Positions 16,329-25,064 of a stretch of DNA of 64,000 nucleotides are shown one piece after another. Origin of the DNA: Arthrobacter pascens (GTDB taxonomy: Bacteria > Actinomycetota > Actinomycetes > Actinomycetales > Micrococcaceae); NCBI RefSeq assembly GCF_030816475.1, contig NZ_JAUSXF010000001.1:2852001-2916000 (forward strand). Direction: 5' to 3'. The translations under genes and the position numbers were made by a program. The notes beneath the pieces were generated by a model. That model saw only the letters and a list, made by a program, of their open reading frames with translations, searched no databases and was not told the origin of the DNA. Every line of letters starts with the position of its first letter. Position 1 is the first letter of the stretch.

Positions 16329-17216
16329 TTACTTGTCAGCGTCAGCGGCCGGGGTTTCCTCAGCAGCCGGAGCAGCCGGGGCTTCCTCGGCAGCGGCGGG
16401 TGCTTCTTCAGCAGCCGGAGCAGCTTCAACGGCCGCAGCCTCTTCAGCCTTGCTGCCTTCGAGGAGCTCGCGCTCCCACTCAGCCAGCGGCTCTTCCGGA
16501 GCTTCCGTGGTGCCGGTGGCGCGCTGGTTGCGGGCGATCAGGCCCTCGGCAACAGCGTCAGCAACAACGCGGGTCAGCAGGTTCACGGAGCGGATGGCGT
16601 CGTCGTTGCCCGGGATCGGGAAGTCGACTTCGTCAGGATCGCAGTTGGTGTCCAGGATGGCCACCACCGGGATGTTCAGCTTCTTGGCCTCGTCAACAGC
16701 AAGGTGTTCCTTCTTGGTGTCCACGATCCAGAGCACCGAAGGCGCCTTGGTCAGGTTGCGGATACCGCCGAGGTTGGTCTCAAGCTTGGTGAGTTCGCGG
16801 CGAAGGAGCAGCAGTTCCTTCTTCGTGTATGCGGAACCGGCGACGTCGTCGAAGTCGATCTCTTCCAGTTCCTTCATGCGCTGGATGCGCTTGGAAACGG
16901 TCTGGAAGTTGGTCAGCATACCGCCGAGCCAGCGCTGGTTCACGTAGGGCTGGCCGACGCGGGTGGCCTGCTCGGCAATCGCTTCCTGTGCCTGCTTCTT
17001 GGTGCCGACGAACAGGACGGTGCCGCCGTGTGCAACGGTGGCCTTGACGAACTCGTAGGCGCGGTCGATGTAGGACAGCGACTGCTGAAGGTCGATGATG
17101 TAGATGCCATTGCGTTCCGTGAAGATGAACCGCTTCATCTTCGGGTTCCAACGGCGGGTCTGGTGTCCAAAGTGGACGCCGCTGTCAAGCAGCTGGCGCA
17201 TAGTTACGACGGGCAT
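16329..17216 (-). CDS. rpsB: 30S ribosomal protein S2
   Basis: 295 aa. It begins [27 protein letters not shown] and contains [32 protein letters not shown] and the typical S2 coiled-coil region. The C terminus beyond residue ~245 is a low-complexity Ala/Glu/Pro extension of about 50 aa, common in actinobacterial S2 and dispensable for the fold. GGAAGGAG lies just upstream of the ATG. It is the first gene of the rpsB-tsf operon. Confidence 0.97.
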   Translation of the reverse strand: MPVVTMRQLLDSGVHFGHQTRRWNPKMKRFIFTERNGIYIIDLQQSLSYIDRAYEFVKATVAHGGTVLFVGTKKQAQEAIAEQATRVGQPYVNQRWLGGMLTNFQTVSKRIQRMKELEEIDFDDVAGSAYTKKELLLLRRELTKLETNLGGIRNLTKAPSVLWIVDTKKEHLAVDEAKKLNIPVVAILDTNCDPDEVDFPIPGNDDAIRSVNLLTRVVADAVAEGLIARNQRATGTTEAPEEPLAEWERELLEGSKAEEAAAVEAAPAAEEAPAAAEEAPAAPAAEETPAADADK

Positions 17217-17691
17217 GCCGGCGCTCCTTCCGGCAGGTCATTCATGAGAAGGCCCTGAGGCCCTCTTACCCTGCCAATAGTTGACGGTTGTTTTAGCGTG
17301 GTCCGGGACGGACCGTGCTCCTGGCATCCTTTGCGCTTCCCATCAGGACCATGGGACCCTGACCGCAGGAGGCGCAATCCTCCTCACACAAAGCCATTGG
17401 CTTCAGAGTTGGAGGTCTGGATGCGCGTAGTCAGCCACTGCTCCCCCACACCTCTGAATGAGACGTGCTGACACAGTCCGGTCAGGCGGTTGATACGTCA
17501 GGTGTTCACCTTGAGATACAACCGCTGATGCGAAAAGCGTTGAGGGCACAGCAAACTGCTCCACCAAGTGTACTACAGGCCCCTCCTGCCGCCGGACAGC
17601 TCCACACCCCGTCCACGTACGGCAGGGAGGGTTTTCCACATGGCCAAAAACGCCACTTTCCGGCTGGAGCCCGCCCGGCCATGCTGGGCAG
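17217..17691. other. 475-nt intergenic region between rpsB and the M23 peptidase
   Basis: Divergent spacer without a supportable gene. It should hold the rpsB-tsf promoter and leader. A CATGCT hexamer at 17680-17685, 6 nt before the peptidase ATG, looks like a leaderless promoter. Open frames here lack ribosome sites and have atypical composition. Confidence 0.6.
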
Positions 17692-18246
17692 ATGAAAGCC
17701 TCCGCCCTCCTCGCCGCACTGCTTCTGCTCCCGGCATCGGTGGCCCCCGCCGGGGAAGTGATGTCCGCGCGGCCAGGGCCGCAAGCGGTCCCTCTTGCCC
17801 CTGGCTCCCTTCATGCAGCGCCGCGGGAAACCTGGAAATGGCCGGTGTCCCCGGAGCCTGCTGTAATCCGCGCCTTTGACCCACCGGACAAGCCGTGGAT
17901 GAGCGGCCATCGCGGGGTGGACCTGGCGGCGGCGCACGACGGCGTTCCTGTCACCTCGCCGGAGGCCGGTACCGTGAGTTTCGCTGGCCTGGTGGTTGAC
18001 CGGCCGGTGATCACCATCGACCACGGGAACGGTCTCCGCAGCAGCTTTGAGCCCGTCGAGAGCCCCTTGACGGCAGGGGACGTCGTAGCTAAGGGAGACG
18101 TCATCGGGACCCTGCTGCCCGGCCACTGCGGGACCGTCGCCTGCCTGCACTGGGGAGTCCGGCGAGGAGATGAGTACGTTAATCCGCTGGAATTCGTACT
18201 GGATCTCCGCCCGTCAGTCCTCCTGCCGGTGACAGGTCCCCCCTAG
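17692..18246 (+). CDS. Secreted M23 (LytM-type) peptidase
   Basis: 184 aa. A signal peptide (MKASALLAALLLLPASVAPAG) is followed by a compact LytM domain. The zinc motif HRGVDLA (HxxxD) lies near residue 73, and DHGNGLRSSFEPV is the usual second strand. The third motif reads CLHWGVRRGDEYVNPLEFV, where family members often have HxH; the first His is Cys here. It may cleave peptidoglycan or act as a degenerate activator. It is divergent from rpsB and has a candidate leaderless promoter. Confidence 0.85.
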   Translation: MKASALLAALLLLPASVAPAGEVMSARPGPQAVPLAPGSLHAAPRETWKWPVSPEPAVIRAFDPPDKPWMSGHRGVDLAAAHDGVPVTSPEAGTVSFAGLVVDRPVITIDHGNGLRSSFEPVESPLTAGDVVAKGDVIGTLLPGHCGTVACLHWGVRRGDEYVNPLEFVLDLRPSVLLPVTGPP

Positions 18247-18248
18247 GC

Positions 18249-19439
18249 TCAAACGATGGCAGAAATGCCCGTGATGGCCCGGCCTGTCACCAGGGTGTTG
18301 ACCTCGTGCGTTCCCTCATAGGAGTAGATGGCTTCGGCGTCGGCGAAGATCTTCGCCATTTCGAAGTCGGTCACAATGCCGTTCCCTCCCAGGAGGCTGC
18401 GGCCGATCGCCACGCTTTCGCGCATGCGCGCTGTGGTGAACGCCTTCGCGAGGGCGGATTGTTCATCCTTCGCCTGCCCGGCGTCCTCAAGCTGTGACAG
18501 CCTGACCATCATCCCCATGGAGCTGACGGCATTGCCGAGTATCTGCACCAGCTGGCTCTGGACCAGCTGGAACGAAGCCAGCGGGCGGCCAAACTGATGA
18601 CGCTCAACGGCATAGCGGCGGGCCACATCAAAGGCTGCCAACTGCTGGCCCACCGCCTGCCAGGCGACAGCCAGCCGGGTGACCTTCAGGACTTTGTTGG
18701 TGTCACGGAAACTGTTCGCGTGAGCCAGCTTGAAGAAATCAGGAACCACCACGTTCTCCAGGACGATGTCCGCGTTCTGGACCGTACGCAGGGAGATCTT
18801 GTTTTCAATCTTGGTGGCACTGAAGCCTGGAAGGCGGGTATCGACCAGGAAGCCTTTGACCTGGTTGTCGGCCAGGTCACGGGCGTAGATCACAACCCAG
18901 TCCGAGAAGGTGGCGTTGCCGATCCAGCGCTTGGCGCCGTTGAGGATCCAGGTATCCCCGTCGCGCCTGGCAGTAGTGCGGGTGCCTCCGGCCACATCGG
19001 AACCGCCCAGCGGCTCAGTCAGTCCGAAGGCACCGATCTTCTTGAGCGCATAGATGTCCGGCAGCCAGGCTTCCTGCTGCTCCGGCGAGGCTAGCGCCTC
19101 GATGGAACCGGTGAACAGCCCGTCATGAACGCCCATGAACGTGGCGATGGAAGTGTCAGCGCGGGTCACTTCGGCATGGACCAGACCGGCGAACAGGTTG
19201 GAGTGGCCCTGCCGCCTCACGGGACTGACCAGGTCGATTTCGGCGAGCCTGGGAATGAGCTCCATCGGAAATTCACCCCGGTTCCAGCAGTCCACAGCGA
19301 TCGGTCGCACTTCACGGGACAGGAATCCGCGGATCTCCGCGAGCCGGTCCTGCTCCTTCGCGCTGAGCAGTTGCTCAAAGGCAAAGAAGTCACCATCGGC
19401 GTACGGAAGGTCGTTGATGTCAATAGCTGTGGTGGGCAT
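18249..19439 (-). CDS. Acyl-CoA dehydrogenase (glutaryl-CoA dehydrogenase-like)
   Basis: FAD enzyme introducing the alpha,beta double bond into acyl-CoA. 396 aa from the ATG at 19439 (GAGGG upstream; an ATG at 19451 is possible). Motifs are FGLTEPLGGSDVAGGTRTTA (FAD site), WILNGAKRWIGNATFSDW, YAVERHQFGRPLASFQLVQ and the catalytic glutamate region IYSYEGTHEVNTLVTGRAITG. The RHQFGRPLASFQLVQ and YEGTHEVN patterns are closest to glutaryl-CoA/short-chain types. A TetR-type palindrome lies 58 nt upstream. It is monocistronic between a convergent peptidase gene and a terminator. Confidence 0.9.
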   Translation of the reverse strand: MPTTAIDINDLPYADGDFFAFEQLLSAKEQDRLAEIRGFLSREVRPIAVDCWNRGEFPMELIPRLAEIDLVSPVRRQGHSNLFAGLVHAEVTRADTSIATFMGVHDGLFTGSIEALASPEQQEAWLPDIYALKKIGAFGLTEPLGGSDVAGGTRTTARRDGDTWILNGAKRWIGNATFSDWVVIYARDLADNQVKGFLVDTRLPGFSATKIENKISLRTVQNADIVLENVVVPDFFKLAHANSFRDTNKVLKVTRLAVAWQAVGQQLAAFDVARRYAVERHQFGRPLASFQLVQSQLVQILGNAVSSMGMMVRLSQLEDAGQAKDEQSALAKAFTTARMRESVAIGRSLLGGNGIVTDFEMAKIFADAEAIYSYEGTHEVNTLVTGRAITGISAIV

Positions 19440-19496
19440 GGTCCCTCGCATAGGTCAGCAGTGGCAGGCAGGGTCCGGGGCGCGCGCCCGGCATAT

Positions 19497-19512
19497 GTTA
19501 CTCGTCAGTAAC
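19497..19512. promoter_or_regulatory. Palindrome GTTACT-CGTC-AGTAAC upstream of acyl-CoA dehydrogenase
   Basis: Perfect 6-nt arms around 4 nt. TTACT-N4-AGTAA is the shape bound by actinobacterial TetR-family fatty-acid regulators. It sits 58-73 nt upstream of the start, a suitable repressor position. No TetR gene is in the window. Confidence 0.55.
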
Positions 19513-19552
19513 TTACCGCAGGTGGTGACGGGAACACAAGAAACCGCAACAA

Positions 19553-19590
19553 AAAACCGTGGCCGGCGTTTTGGCGCCGGCCACGGTTTT
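19553..19590. terminator. Strong hairpin terminator, 16-bp stem
   Basis: AAAACCGTGGCCGGCG and its exact complement around TTTTGG, with A-run and T-run flanks. It lies downstream of the minus-strand tRNA(CAU), which it should terminate, and upstream of the acyl-CoA dehydrogenase operator. Confidence 0.85.
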
Positions 19591-19646
19591 CCGCTGTCCG
19601 AAGTTGTCCTGCTGTTGGAGGTCTCCCTGGTGTTCAGGGTTTTGTG

Positions 19647-19720
19647 TAGGGCTACTCGGACTTGAACCGAGGACCTTAGGATTATGAGTCCCGCGCTCTA
19701 ACCAGCTGAGCTATAGCCCC
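19647..19720 (-). tRNA. tRNA with CAT anticodon, probably tRNA-Ile2
   Basis: Cloverleaf on the minus strand: acceptor GGGGCTA/TAGCCCT, D arm GCTC...GAGC, anticodon loop CTCATAA, T arm CTCGG-TTCAAGT-CCGAG, discriminator A, no encoded CCA. CAT with T at position 33 could be elongator Met, or Ile2 whose C34 is changed to lysidine by TilS. Initiator features (GGG:CCC in the anticodon stem) are absent, and overall similarity favours Ile2. Position 1:72 is G:U and 27:43 is C:A, both unusual. Confidence 0.85.
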
Positions 19721-19799
19721 GTGTGCCCTGCAGCTCCGGTCCGGTGAAGGACTTCAGCTCCTGCGGGGCAAAAACACTCTAGCAAACCGCGGAATGCCT

Positions 19800-20996
19800 T
19801 CAGACCACTTTGTCCTCGAAGCCGGCTCCCCGGTAAAGATCCTCGAAGGTCTGCAGGGTGCCCTGAATGCTGTGCGGTTCCACCAGCCGGCGGCTGGCCT
19901 TACCCATGGCTGCACGGTCCTCGGGCGGCAGTTCCAGGATCCTGGTGATCTTGGCGGCCAGATCGTCGCTGTCATTGGGCTTGAACAGATAGCCGTTTTC
20001 GCCGTCCCGCACCAGATGCGGCAGTGCCATGGCATCCGCAAGCAGGACGGGCGTTGACGCGGACATCGCCTCGAGCGTGACCAGGGACTGCAACTCGGCA
20101 GTTCCGGGCATGCAGAACAAGTCGGCCTTGATGTAGGTCTCGCGGAGCTCGTCGTCGCTCGCCAGGCCGCGGAACTTCACCCGGTCTTCCATTCCGAGCC
20201 TTTCCACCAAGGCTTCAAGGGCGGGCCGGACCTCACCTCCGCCGACGATTTCGAGGTGGACGTTCAGCTCAGGAGGCGTCTTGGACACCGCCTTGATCAG
20301 GACATCCACATGCTTTTCCTCGGCCAGCCGCCCAACGAAGACCACGACGGGGTGAGGGTTGGGTTCGATGACCTCCCCCGGTTGCAGTTCATAAGCGGAG
20401 GAGTCGATGCCGTTGGACAGGGGCAGCACCTTCCGCAGGAAGGCGTGCTGGTGCATCGCTTTTGCCGCCAGCGGGGTGGGGGTGGTGATGACGTCGGCCT
20501 GGCCCATGACCTTGCCCATGTCCTTCCACGAGATCCGGCCGATGATGTCCTTGAACCACTGCGGGAACGGCAGGAACGGGTTGAGGTTCTCCGGCATGAA
20601 GTGGTTGGTCGCCACGATCCGGATGCCCCGCTTCACGGCTTCATACAGGACATGCTCACCGATCATGTAGTGGCTCTGGATATGCACCACGTCGGGGTTG
20701 ATGCGGTCGAACAGGAGGCTGATCTCCCTTTTGATTTCCCACGGGAAGCAGATGCGGAAGTACTCGTGGGTGAATACCCCGTGCGAGCGGAGCCGATGCA
20801 CTGTGGCCTCGGAACGGAATTCGGTGAAGCTCTTGCCGTTGTCCGCCCGGCAGGCCAGCACGTGCACGTTGTGCCCCCGGCCGGTCATTCCCTTGGCCAG
20901 GCGGTAGCCGAACTGGGCCGCTCCGTTGAGGTGGGGCGGATAGGTGTCAGCGGCAATCAGGATGGTCAGGGGTCGCTGGTCGTCGGGCGTTGTCAC
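19800..20996 (-). CDS. GT4 family glycosyltransferase (MgtA-like)
   Basis: 398 aa GT-B fold retaining enzyme. N-terminal acceptor half: ADTYPPHLNGAAQFGYRLAKGM and VVHIQSHYMIGEHVLYEA. C-terminal nucleotide-sugar half: VVVFVGRLAEEKHVDVLIKA and CMPGTAELQSLVTLEAMSAS with the EX7E pair. It resembles GDP-mannose-dependent mannosyltransferases and glycolipid synthases of actinobacteria. Membrane-lipid neighbours (CDP-alcohol phosphotransferase) make a glycolipid role plausible; donor and acceptor are not determined. Confidence 0.85.
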   Translation of the reverse strand: MTTPDDQRPLTILIAADTYPPHLNGAAQFGYRLAKGMTGRGHNVHVLACRADNGKSFTEFRSEATVHRLRSHGVFTHEYFRICFPWEIKREISLLFDRINPDVVHIQSHYMIGEHVLYEAVKRGIRIVATNHFMPENLNPFLPFPQWFKDIIGRISWKDMGKVMGQADVITTPTPLAAKAMHQHAFLRKVLPLSNGIDSSAYELQPGEVIEPNPHPVVVFVGRLAEEKHVDVLIKAVSKTPPELNVHLEIVGGGEVRPALEALVERLGMEDRVKFRGLASDDELRETYIKADLFCMPGTAELQSLVTLEAMSASTPVLLADAMALPHLVRDGENGYLFKPNDSDDLAAKITRILELPPEDRAAMGKASRRLVEPHSIQGTLQTFEDLYRGAGFEDKVV

Positions 20997-21108
20997 GTGG
21001 AGAGCTCCTGATGGTCACGGCGCAGCCAGCTGACGCTGACAGCACCGGTTGGCCGCTGGCACTGTGGCGCCGGGCCTCTTTGCGAAAATCGGTTTAATCG
21101 GAAATGGG

Positions 21109-22017
21109 CTAGTGGGATGCCCTGCCCGCAGCCTTCCTCGCGTCCTTCTTGCGCTTGGTGACCTCGGGGTGGTGCCTGGAGAGGGCGATCACCCCAACGA
21201 TAGCAAGCGAAGCCGCCGTGGCCATCGCAATCGCCATCACGGCGTGGACGTCCGGCCGCAGTTCCCCCAGGATGACGATGCCGATGGCGATGCCCACAAT
21301 CGGATCGATAACCGTCAGGCCGGCGATGACCAGGTCCGGCGGTCCGCTCGAGTAAGCATTCTGCACGAACCAGGAACCAAGCCCGCCCGCGGCGGCGATG
21401 GCCACCACTGAATACCACTGCACGTTGAGCAGGAACAGACCGTTCGGGTCCAGCAGGTGCTTGCCGATGATGCGGGTCAGGACAGCAACAAAGCCGAACA
21501 GGACCCCTGCCCCGAGGATGTAGACGAAGGCACTCATCCGGTGCCTGAACATGGCTGCCAACGTGCCGAACACGCCAACGGCCAGGGCCAGAAGCAGGAC
21601 GATGGTGAGCTCGTCCTCCGGGCTGACGTGGTGGTTCTCCTGGGTCACGAAGACTGCAAGGACCACGAACAGGGCCGAGCCGGCGACGCAGGCAGAAATG
21701 GCCACAACTGTGGCCCTGTTGATTGTCAGGTCCTGGTCCCGCGCGTTGACTACGGTGGTGATGACCAGGGCTATGGCACCAATGGGCTGTACGACCGTCA
21801 GCGGCGCAGACACCAGGGCCACGGCGTTCAGCCCCATTCCGGTGCAGAGCAGGAGGACACCGAGCAGCCAGCGGGGGTTCCGCAGCAGGCGCAGGAAGCC
21901 GTTGGAGCTCAGGCCCAGCCCGCCGGTATCCGCCTTGACGGCACTCCCCTGCCTCTGCGCGCCGAAGGCAAGGAAAAAGGCGCCTAGCACCGCCAGCAGG
22001 ACAGCAAACCACACCAT
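21109..22017 (-). CDS. DMT/EamA-like (NIPA-like) membrane transporter
   Basis: 302 aa, nine to ten helices in two related halves. APLTVVQPIGAIALVITTVVNAR in the first half and GLTVIDPIVGIAIGIVILGEL in the second are typical DMT/NIPA-like features. Start ATG 22017 overlaps the preceding CDP-alcohol phosphotransferase stop (TGATG), so they are coupled. Substrate unknown; NIPA relatives move Mg2+, others move metabolites. Confidence 0.75.
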   Translation of the reverse strand: MVWFAVLLAVLGAFFLAFGAQRQGSAVKADTGGLGLSSNGFLRLLRNPRWLLGVLLLCTGMGLNAVALVSAPLTVVQPIGAIALVITTVVNARDQDLTINRATVVAISACVAGSALFVVLAVFVTQENHHVSPEDELTIVLLLALAVGVFGTLAAMFRHRMSAFVYILGAGVLFGFVAVLTRIIGKHLLDPNGLFLLNVQWYSVVAIAAAGGLGSWFVQNAYSSGPPDLVIAGLTVIDPIVGIAIGIVILGELRPDVHAVMAIAMATAASLAIVGVIALSRHHPEVTKRKKDARKAAGRASH

Positions 22018-22643
22018 CAGGCGGTCCCGCCGTCGTGATCCGGTTGCCGCATCCTGCCCTTTTGCAGGATGGCCCAGAAATAGTTGTACGCGGCAATCCA
22101 ATGCCCGGCCAGGCCAAGCCCCAACACAATCCAGGCGGCAACATACAGTGCACCGGAAACTGCGGAATCCAACCGTGACAGGACCAGCAGTGGTGTCCCA
22201 AGGAGCAGGAGGCCGGTGCGGATCTTCCCGATGCGGCTCACTGGCAGGTCCGGATGTCCGCCGAAGAAGGACAGCGTCAGCGCCAGCAGGACAGCGTCGG
22301 GAACCACCAGGGCGGCCAGGTAAAGCCAGTTCACCACGCCGGCAATCACCAAGGTGACCGCCACAGCGATCAGCGCCAGCCGGTCTGCGACGGGATCCAT
22401 GATGCGGCCAAGGTTGGATGCCTGGTCGAAACGGCGTGCCACGTAGCCGTCAATCCAGTCTGTGCCGGCCATCACTGCCAGGACCACTACCGAGAGACCG
22501 TAATCCTTCTGTGCCAGGACCAGCCAAATGAAGAGCGGCACTCCCATGAAGCGCAGAACGGTGAGCATATTGGGGATGGTGAAGACAAGGTCGCGATTGA
22601 CCTCCGGGCGCCCAGGACGGGAGCCGGCACCGATAAACCTCAT
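22017..22643 (-). CDS. CDP-alcohol phosphatidyltransferase family protein
   Basis: 208 aa integral membrane enzyme exchanging CMP for an alcohol on CDP-diacylglycerol (phosphatidylglycerophosphate synthase PgsA, or a related lipid synthase). The full active-site motif D-x2-DG-x2-AR-x8-G-x3-D-x3-D is present from DWIDGYVARRFDQ to RIMDPVAD. The start at 22643 has GGAAGG-rich upstream sequence; a longer frame from 22730 is possible but unconvincing. It is coupled to the downstream transporter. Confidence 0.85.
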   Translation of the reverse strand: MRFIGAGSRPGRPEVNRDLVFTIPNMLTVLRFMGVPLFIWLVLAQKDYGLSVVVLAVMAGTDWIDGYVARRFDQASNLGRIMDPVADRLALIAVAVTLVIAGVVNWLYLAALVVPDAVLLALTLSFFGGHPDLPVSRIGKIRTGLLLLGTPLLVLSRLDSAVSGALYVAAWIVLGLGLAGHWIAAYNYFWAILQKGRMRQPDHDGGTA

Positions 22644-22752
22644 CCCGTCCCCCTTCCTTCCCGCAGCCTCTGAGGGCGTGAGTGGTTCCTGTTGTGAGTG
22701 GACCGGTGTCCGGGCCCTTGTCCGGGGCAACGCCGTGCAGCCGGTGTACGTG

Positions 22753-23607
22753 TTAGTTGTCCTTCAGGAGCTTACGCAACAGCACCACAAATACTGTGGC
22801 TGCAGCGGCGAAGGCCGCAAGCGGCTTCCAACGCGGTCCGGACTCGCCGGAGGCGTCCTTCATTGCGGCAATCTTTTGTCCGGCGAATGCCGAGGCACGG
22901 TTCACCAGCAACCGGCCCTCCCGTAGCTGGTCCTGCGCTGCTCCAAGCACATATTGGGTCTGTGCCTTGACGTCGAGTTCCGTGTCCAGCTCGTCGCGGA
23001 CCTCACCCAGGTGGCGCCGTCGCAGATTCAGGCGGCGGTGCAGCTCAGGTTCGGAAGCATGCGGGAACTCCTTGTCATGGGCCTCGGCCTTTGCCTGCTT
23101 CTCGGCCTTGGCCTTCGCCGCAGCTTCATCCTTGGCCGCCTTGGCTGCCTTCGCTTCCGGACTCGCCGGGTCGAGGAGTGCGGCATTGAAGTCCGAGCCC
23201 TCCTTGGCAATCCCCAAGTCGTGCTTGATCCCCCGGATGGCCTCCTCCGGAACCAGCGGCATGGCCTTCTTGAATTTCCGGACGCCGATCAGGGCACCGA
23301 TCAAGGCAACGAGCAGGAAGGCTGCGCTGACCAGCAGCGCTGCCAGCCACGCCGGCATGACAGTGGCGAGACCCATGATCGCTGCAACGATCAGCCCCAC
23401 GACCAGGAAGACGGCAAAAATAAGGGCGACGGCGAAGAAAGCCGCAGCCACACCGAGCTGGATGCCCTTGCGCTTGATCTCGACCTTGGCGAGGGCGATC
23501 TCGTCATTAAGCTGGCGAGGGGCCAGCCGGAAAAGGAGTTTAAGCGTCCTGGGCAGCGCGGTGATGCGCAGCCCCTGGCTGGTCCGCCCGCTGTGACGTC
23601 CGCTCAT
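22753..23607 (-). CDS. Holin-like DUF1469 / DUF3618 fusion protein
   Basis: 284 aa. The N-terminal half (about 20-130) has two helices, VAAAFFAVALIFAVFLVVGLI and LAALLVSAAFLLVALIGAL, after PRQLNDEIALAKVEIKRKG; this matches the actinobacterial phage-holin-family DUF1469. An Ala/Lys coiled linker (about 165-195) follows. The C-terminal segment, from LRRRHLGEVRDELDTELDVK to a last helix ending VVLLRKLLKDN, resembles DUF3618. No phage genes adjoin, so it is a chromosomal envelope protein, not a lysis holin. Start 23607 is chosen over a frame beginning at 23682 because it begins the conserved region. Confidence 0.75.
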   Translation of the reverse strand: MSGRHSGRTSQGLRITALPRTLKLLFRLAPRQLNDEIALAKVEIKRKGIQLGVAAAFFAVALIFAVFLVVGLIVAAIMGLATVMPAWLAALLVSAAFLLVALIGALIGVRKFKKAMPLVPEEAIRGIKHDLGIAKEGSDFNAALLDPASPEAKAAKAAKDEAAAKAKAEKQAKAEAHDKEFPHASEPELHRRLNLRRRHLGEVRDELDTELDVKAQTQYVLGAAQDQLREGRLLVNRASAFAGQKIAAMKDASGESGPRWKPLAAFAAAATVFVVLLRKLLKDN

Positions 23608-23768
23608 CGGTTCCGCCTTACTGGTTACATGGTCGATTCGGCTTACGTGTCTGCGGAGAGTGTGCTGTACAGTCCCCGCCACAAAGCTATCATTCAGGTT
23701 CAGGCCGAACTTCGGGGCTTACCGTGCGGCGTGCCCTCCAACGCTGTAAATGAAAACTGTTCCGGGCC

Positions 23769-23774
23769 TAGGAT
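23769..23774 (+). promoter_or_regulatory. Candidate -10 box TAGGAT for the MFS gene
   Basis: TAGGAT ends 8 nt before the GTG at 23783, indicating a leaderless transcript. There is no ribosome site before either the GTG or the in-frame ATG at 23750. Confidence 0.45.
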
Positions 23775-23782
23775 TGTTCTCC

Positions 23783-25006
23783 GTGACCAATTCCCCCAAT
23801 CCGGGCGATTTACTGAGCCGCCGCCGGAAACTTCTGTACATCCTCCTGCTTGGCGCCCTTACCGCCCTGGGCCCCTTTACGATCGACCTGTACCTCCCTG
23901 CGTTTCCCGCTCTGGAAACCAGCCTGGGCGTAACCGAGGCGCAGGTGCAGCTGACCCTGGCCGGCACCACAGTCGGCTTCGCCCTGGGCCAGTTGGTGGT
24001 GGGTCCCTTCAGCGACAAGTTCGGCCGGCGGGGACCCCTGATCCTGGCCACGGCCGTGCATATCATCGCTTCGGTGGGCGCCGCGCTCTCCACCGATATT
24101 GCCACCCTGGGACTGTTCCGGATTCTGATGGGCGTGGGCGCGGCCGGCGGCGGGGTGGTTGCCATGGCCATGGTCCGGGACCTCTTCTCCGGGTATGCGA
24201 TGGTCCGGATGTTCTCGCGGATGGCACTCGTGAACGGCCTGGCTCCGATCCTGGCCCCGGTCATCGGCTCGCAGCTTCTCCTGGTGATGCCTTGGCCCGG
24301 CATCTTTGTGTTCCTCGCCTCGTACGCCGCACTGGTGATCGTGGCCGCGCTCTTCCTGGTCCGCGAAACCCTGCCCCCGGAAAAGCGCGGCCAGTCAGGC
24401 ATGACCGCCCGGCAGCGGTACACGGTCCTCTTCACCGACCGGATCTTCGTCGGGCTCCTGCTGCTGGGCGGGATGAACTTCGCCGGCCTGTTCACGTACC
24501 TTTCCGCATCGCCGTTCCTCTTCCAGGACGTTTTCGGCTTCTCACCCCAGCAGTACGGCCTCCTGTTCGGCATCAACTCGCTGGGCATCGTCGCCGGGGT
24601 GCAGACAAGCGCGAGGCTGATCAGACGTGTACCGCCGCAATGGATCCTTGCCGGTTCCACCGCATGGATGTTCCTGATGGCTGTGCTGATCGTGATCTTC
24701 GACCAGCTGGGCCTGGGGTTATGGGGCGTCATGGTGCCGCTATGGTTCTACATCCTGGGCACGGGCTTCACCTTTCCCTGCGTCCAGGTCCTGGCGCTGG
24801 CCAGCCACGGCGCACAAGCCGGAACTGCGGCTTCCCTGCTGGGTGCCGCCACCTTCCTGATGGCCGGCCTCATATCTCCCGTGGTGGGGTGGCTGGGCAT
24901 CCAGAGCGCCACTCCCATGGGTGCTGTGCAGGCCGCCTGCATCCTGCTCTCGATCAGTGCCCTGTGGCTCGTGGTTAAGCCCCGCACTGTCCCGTCAATT
25001 CATTAG
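23783..25006 (+). CDS. MFS drug-resistance exporter, Bcr/CflA type
   Basis: 407 aa with 12 helices. It begins near LLYILLLGALTALGPFTIDLYLPAFPAL, the Bcr/CflA signature in TM1, and has GQLVVGPFSDKFGRR (MFS loop 2-3 motif). Family members export chloramphenicol, bicyclomycin or sulfonamides; the actual substrate is not known. The GTG at 23783 with the TAGGAT box is preferred over the ATG at 23750. Its last codons and stop lie within a tandem repeat (24992-25057). Confidence 0.88.
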   Translation: MTNSPNPGDLLSRRRKLLYILLLGALTALGPFTIDLYLPAFPALETSLGVTEAQVQLTLAGTTVGFALGQLVVGPFSDKFGRRGPLILATAVHIIASVGAALSTDIATLGLFRILMGVGAAGGGVVAMAMVRDLFSGYAMVRMFSRMALVNGLAPILAPVIGSQLLLVMPWPGIFVFLASYAALVIVAALFLVRETLPPEKRGQSGMTARQRYTVLFTDRIFVGLLLLGGMNFAGLFTYLSASPFLFQDVFGFSPQQYGLLFGINSLGIVAGVQTSARLIRRVPPQWILAGSTAWMFLMAVLIVIFDQLGLGLWGVMVPLWFYILGTGFTFPCVQVLALASHGAQAGTAASLLGAATFLMAGLISPVVGWLGIQSATPMGAVQAACILLSISALWLVVKPRTVPSIH

Positions 25007-25057
25007 GCCCGTCAATTCATTAGGCCCATCCGTCATTAGGCCGTCCATTCACTAGGG
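24992..25057 (+). repeat. Tandem 16-17-nt repeat over the MFS stop codon
   Basis: CCGTCAATTCATTAGGC occurs twice exactly (24992-25008 and 25009-25025). It is followed by a degenerate third unit (25026-25041) and a fourth (25041-25057, CCGTCCATTCACTAGGG). The first unit supplies the MFS stop codon (TAG). The last supplies a TAGGGT -10-like box for the next small gene. Confidence 0.8.
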
Positions 25058-25064
25058 TGGAACG

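Noticed and set aside
17465..17695. 76-codon frame upstream of the M23 peptidase
   Set aside because: No ribosome site, atypical composition, overlaps the peptidase promoter.
22753..23607. Prophage remnant suggested by a holin-like domain
   Set aside because: No phage structural, integrase or lysin genes nearby; this family is chromosomal in actinobacteria.
22954..24978. 674-codon plus-strand open frame
   Set aside because: Antisense/out-of-frame shadow of the holin-like gene and the MFS gene; no family sequence, implausible composition.
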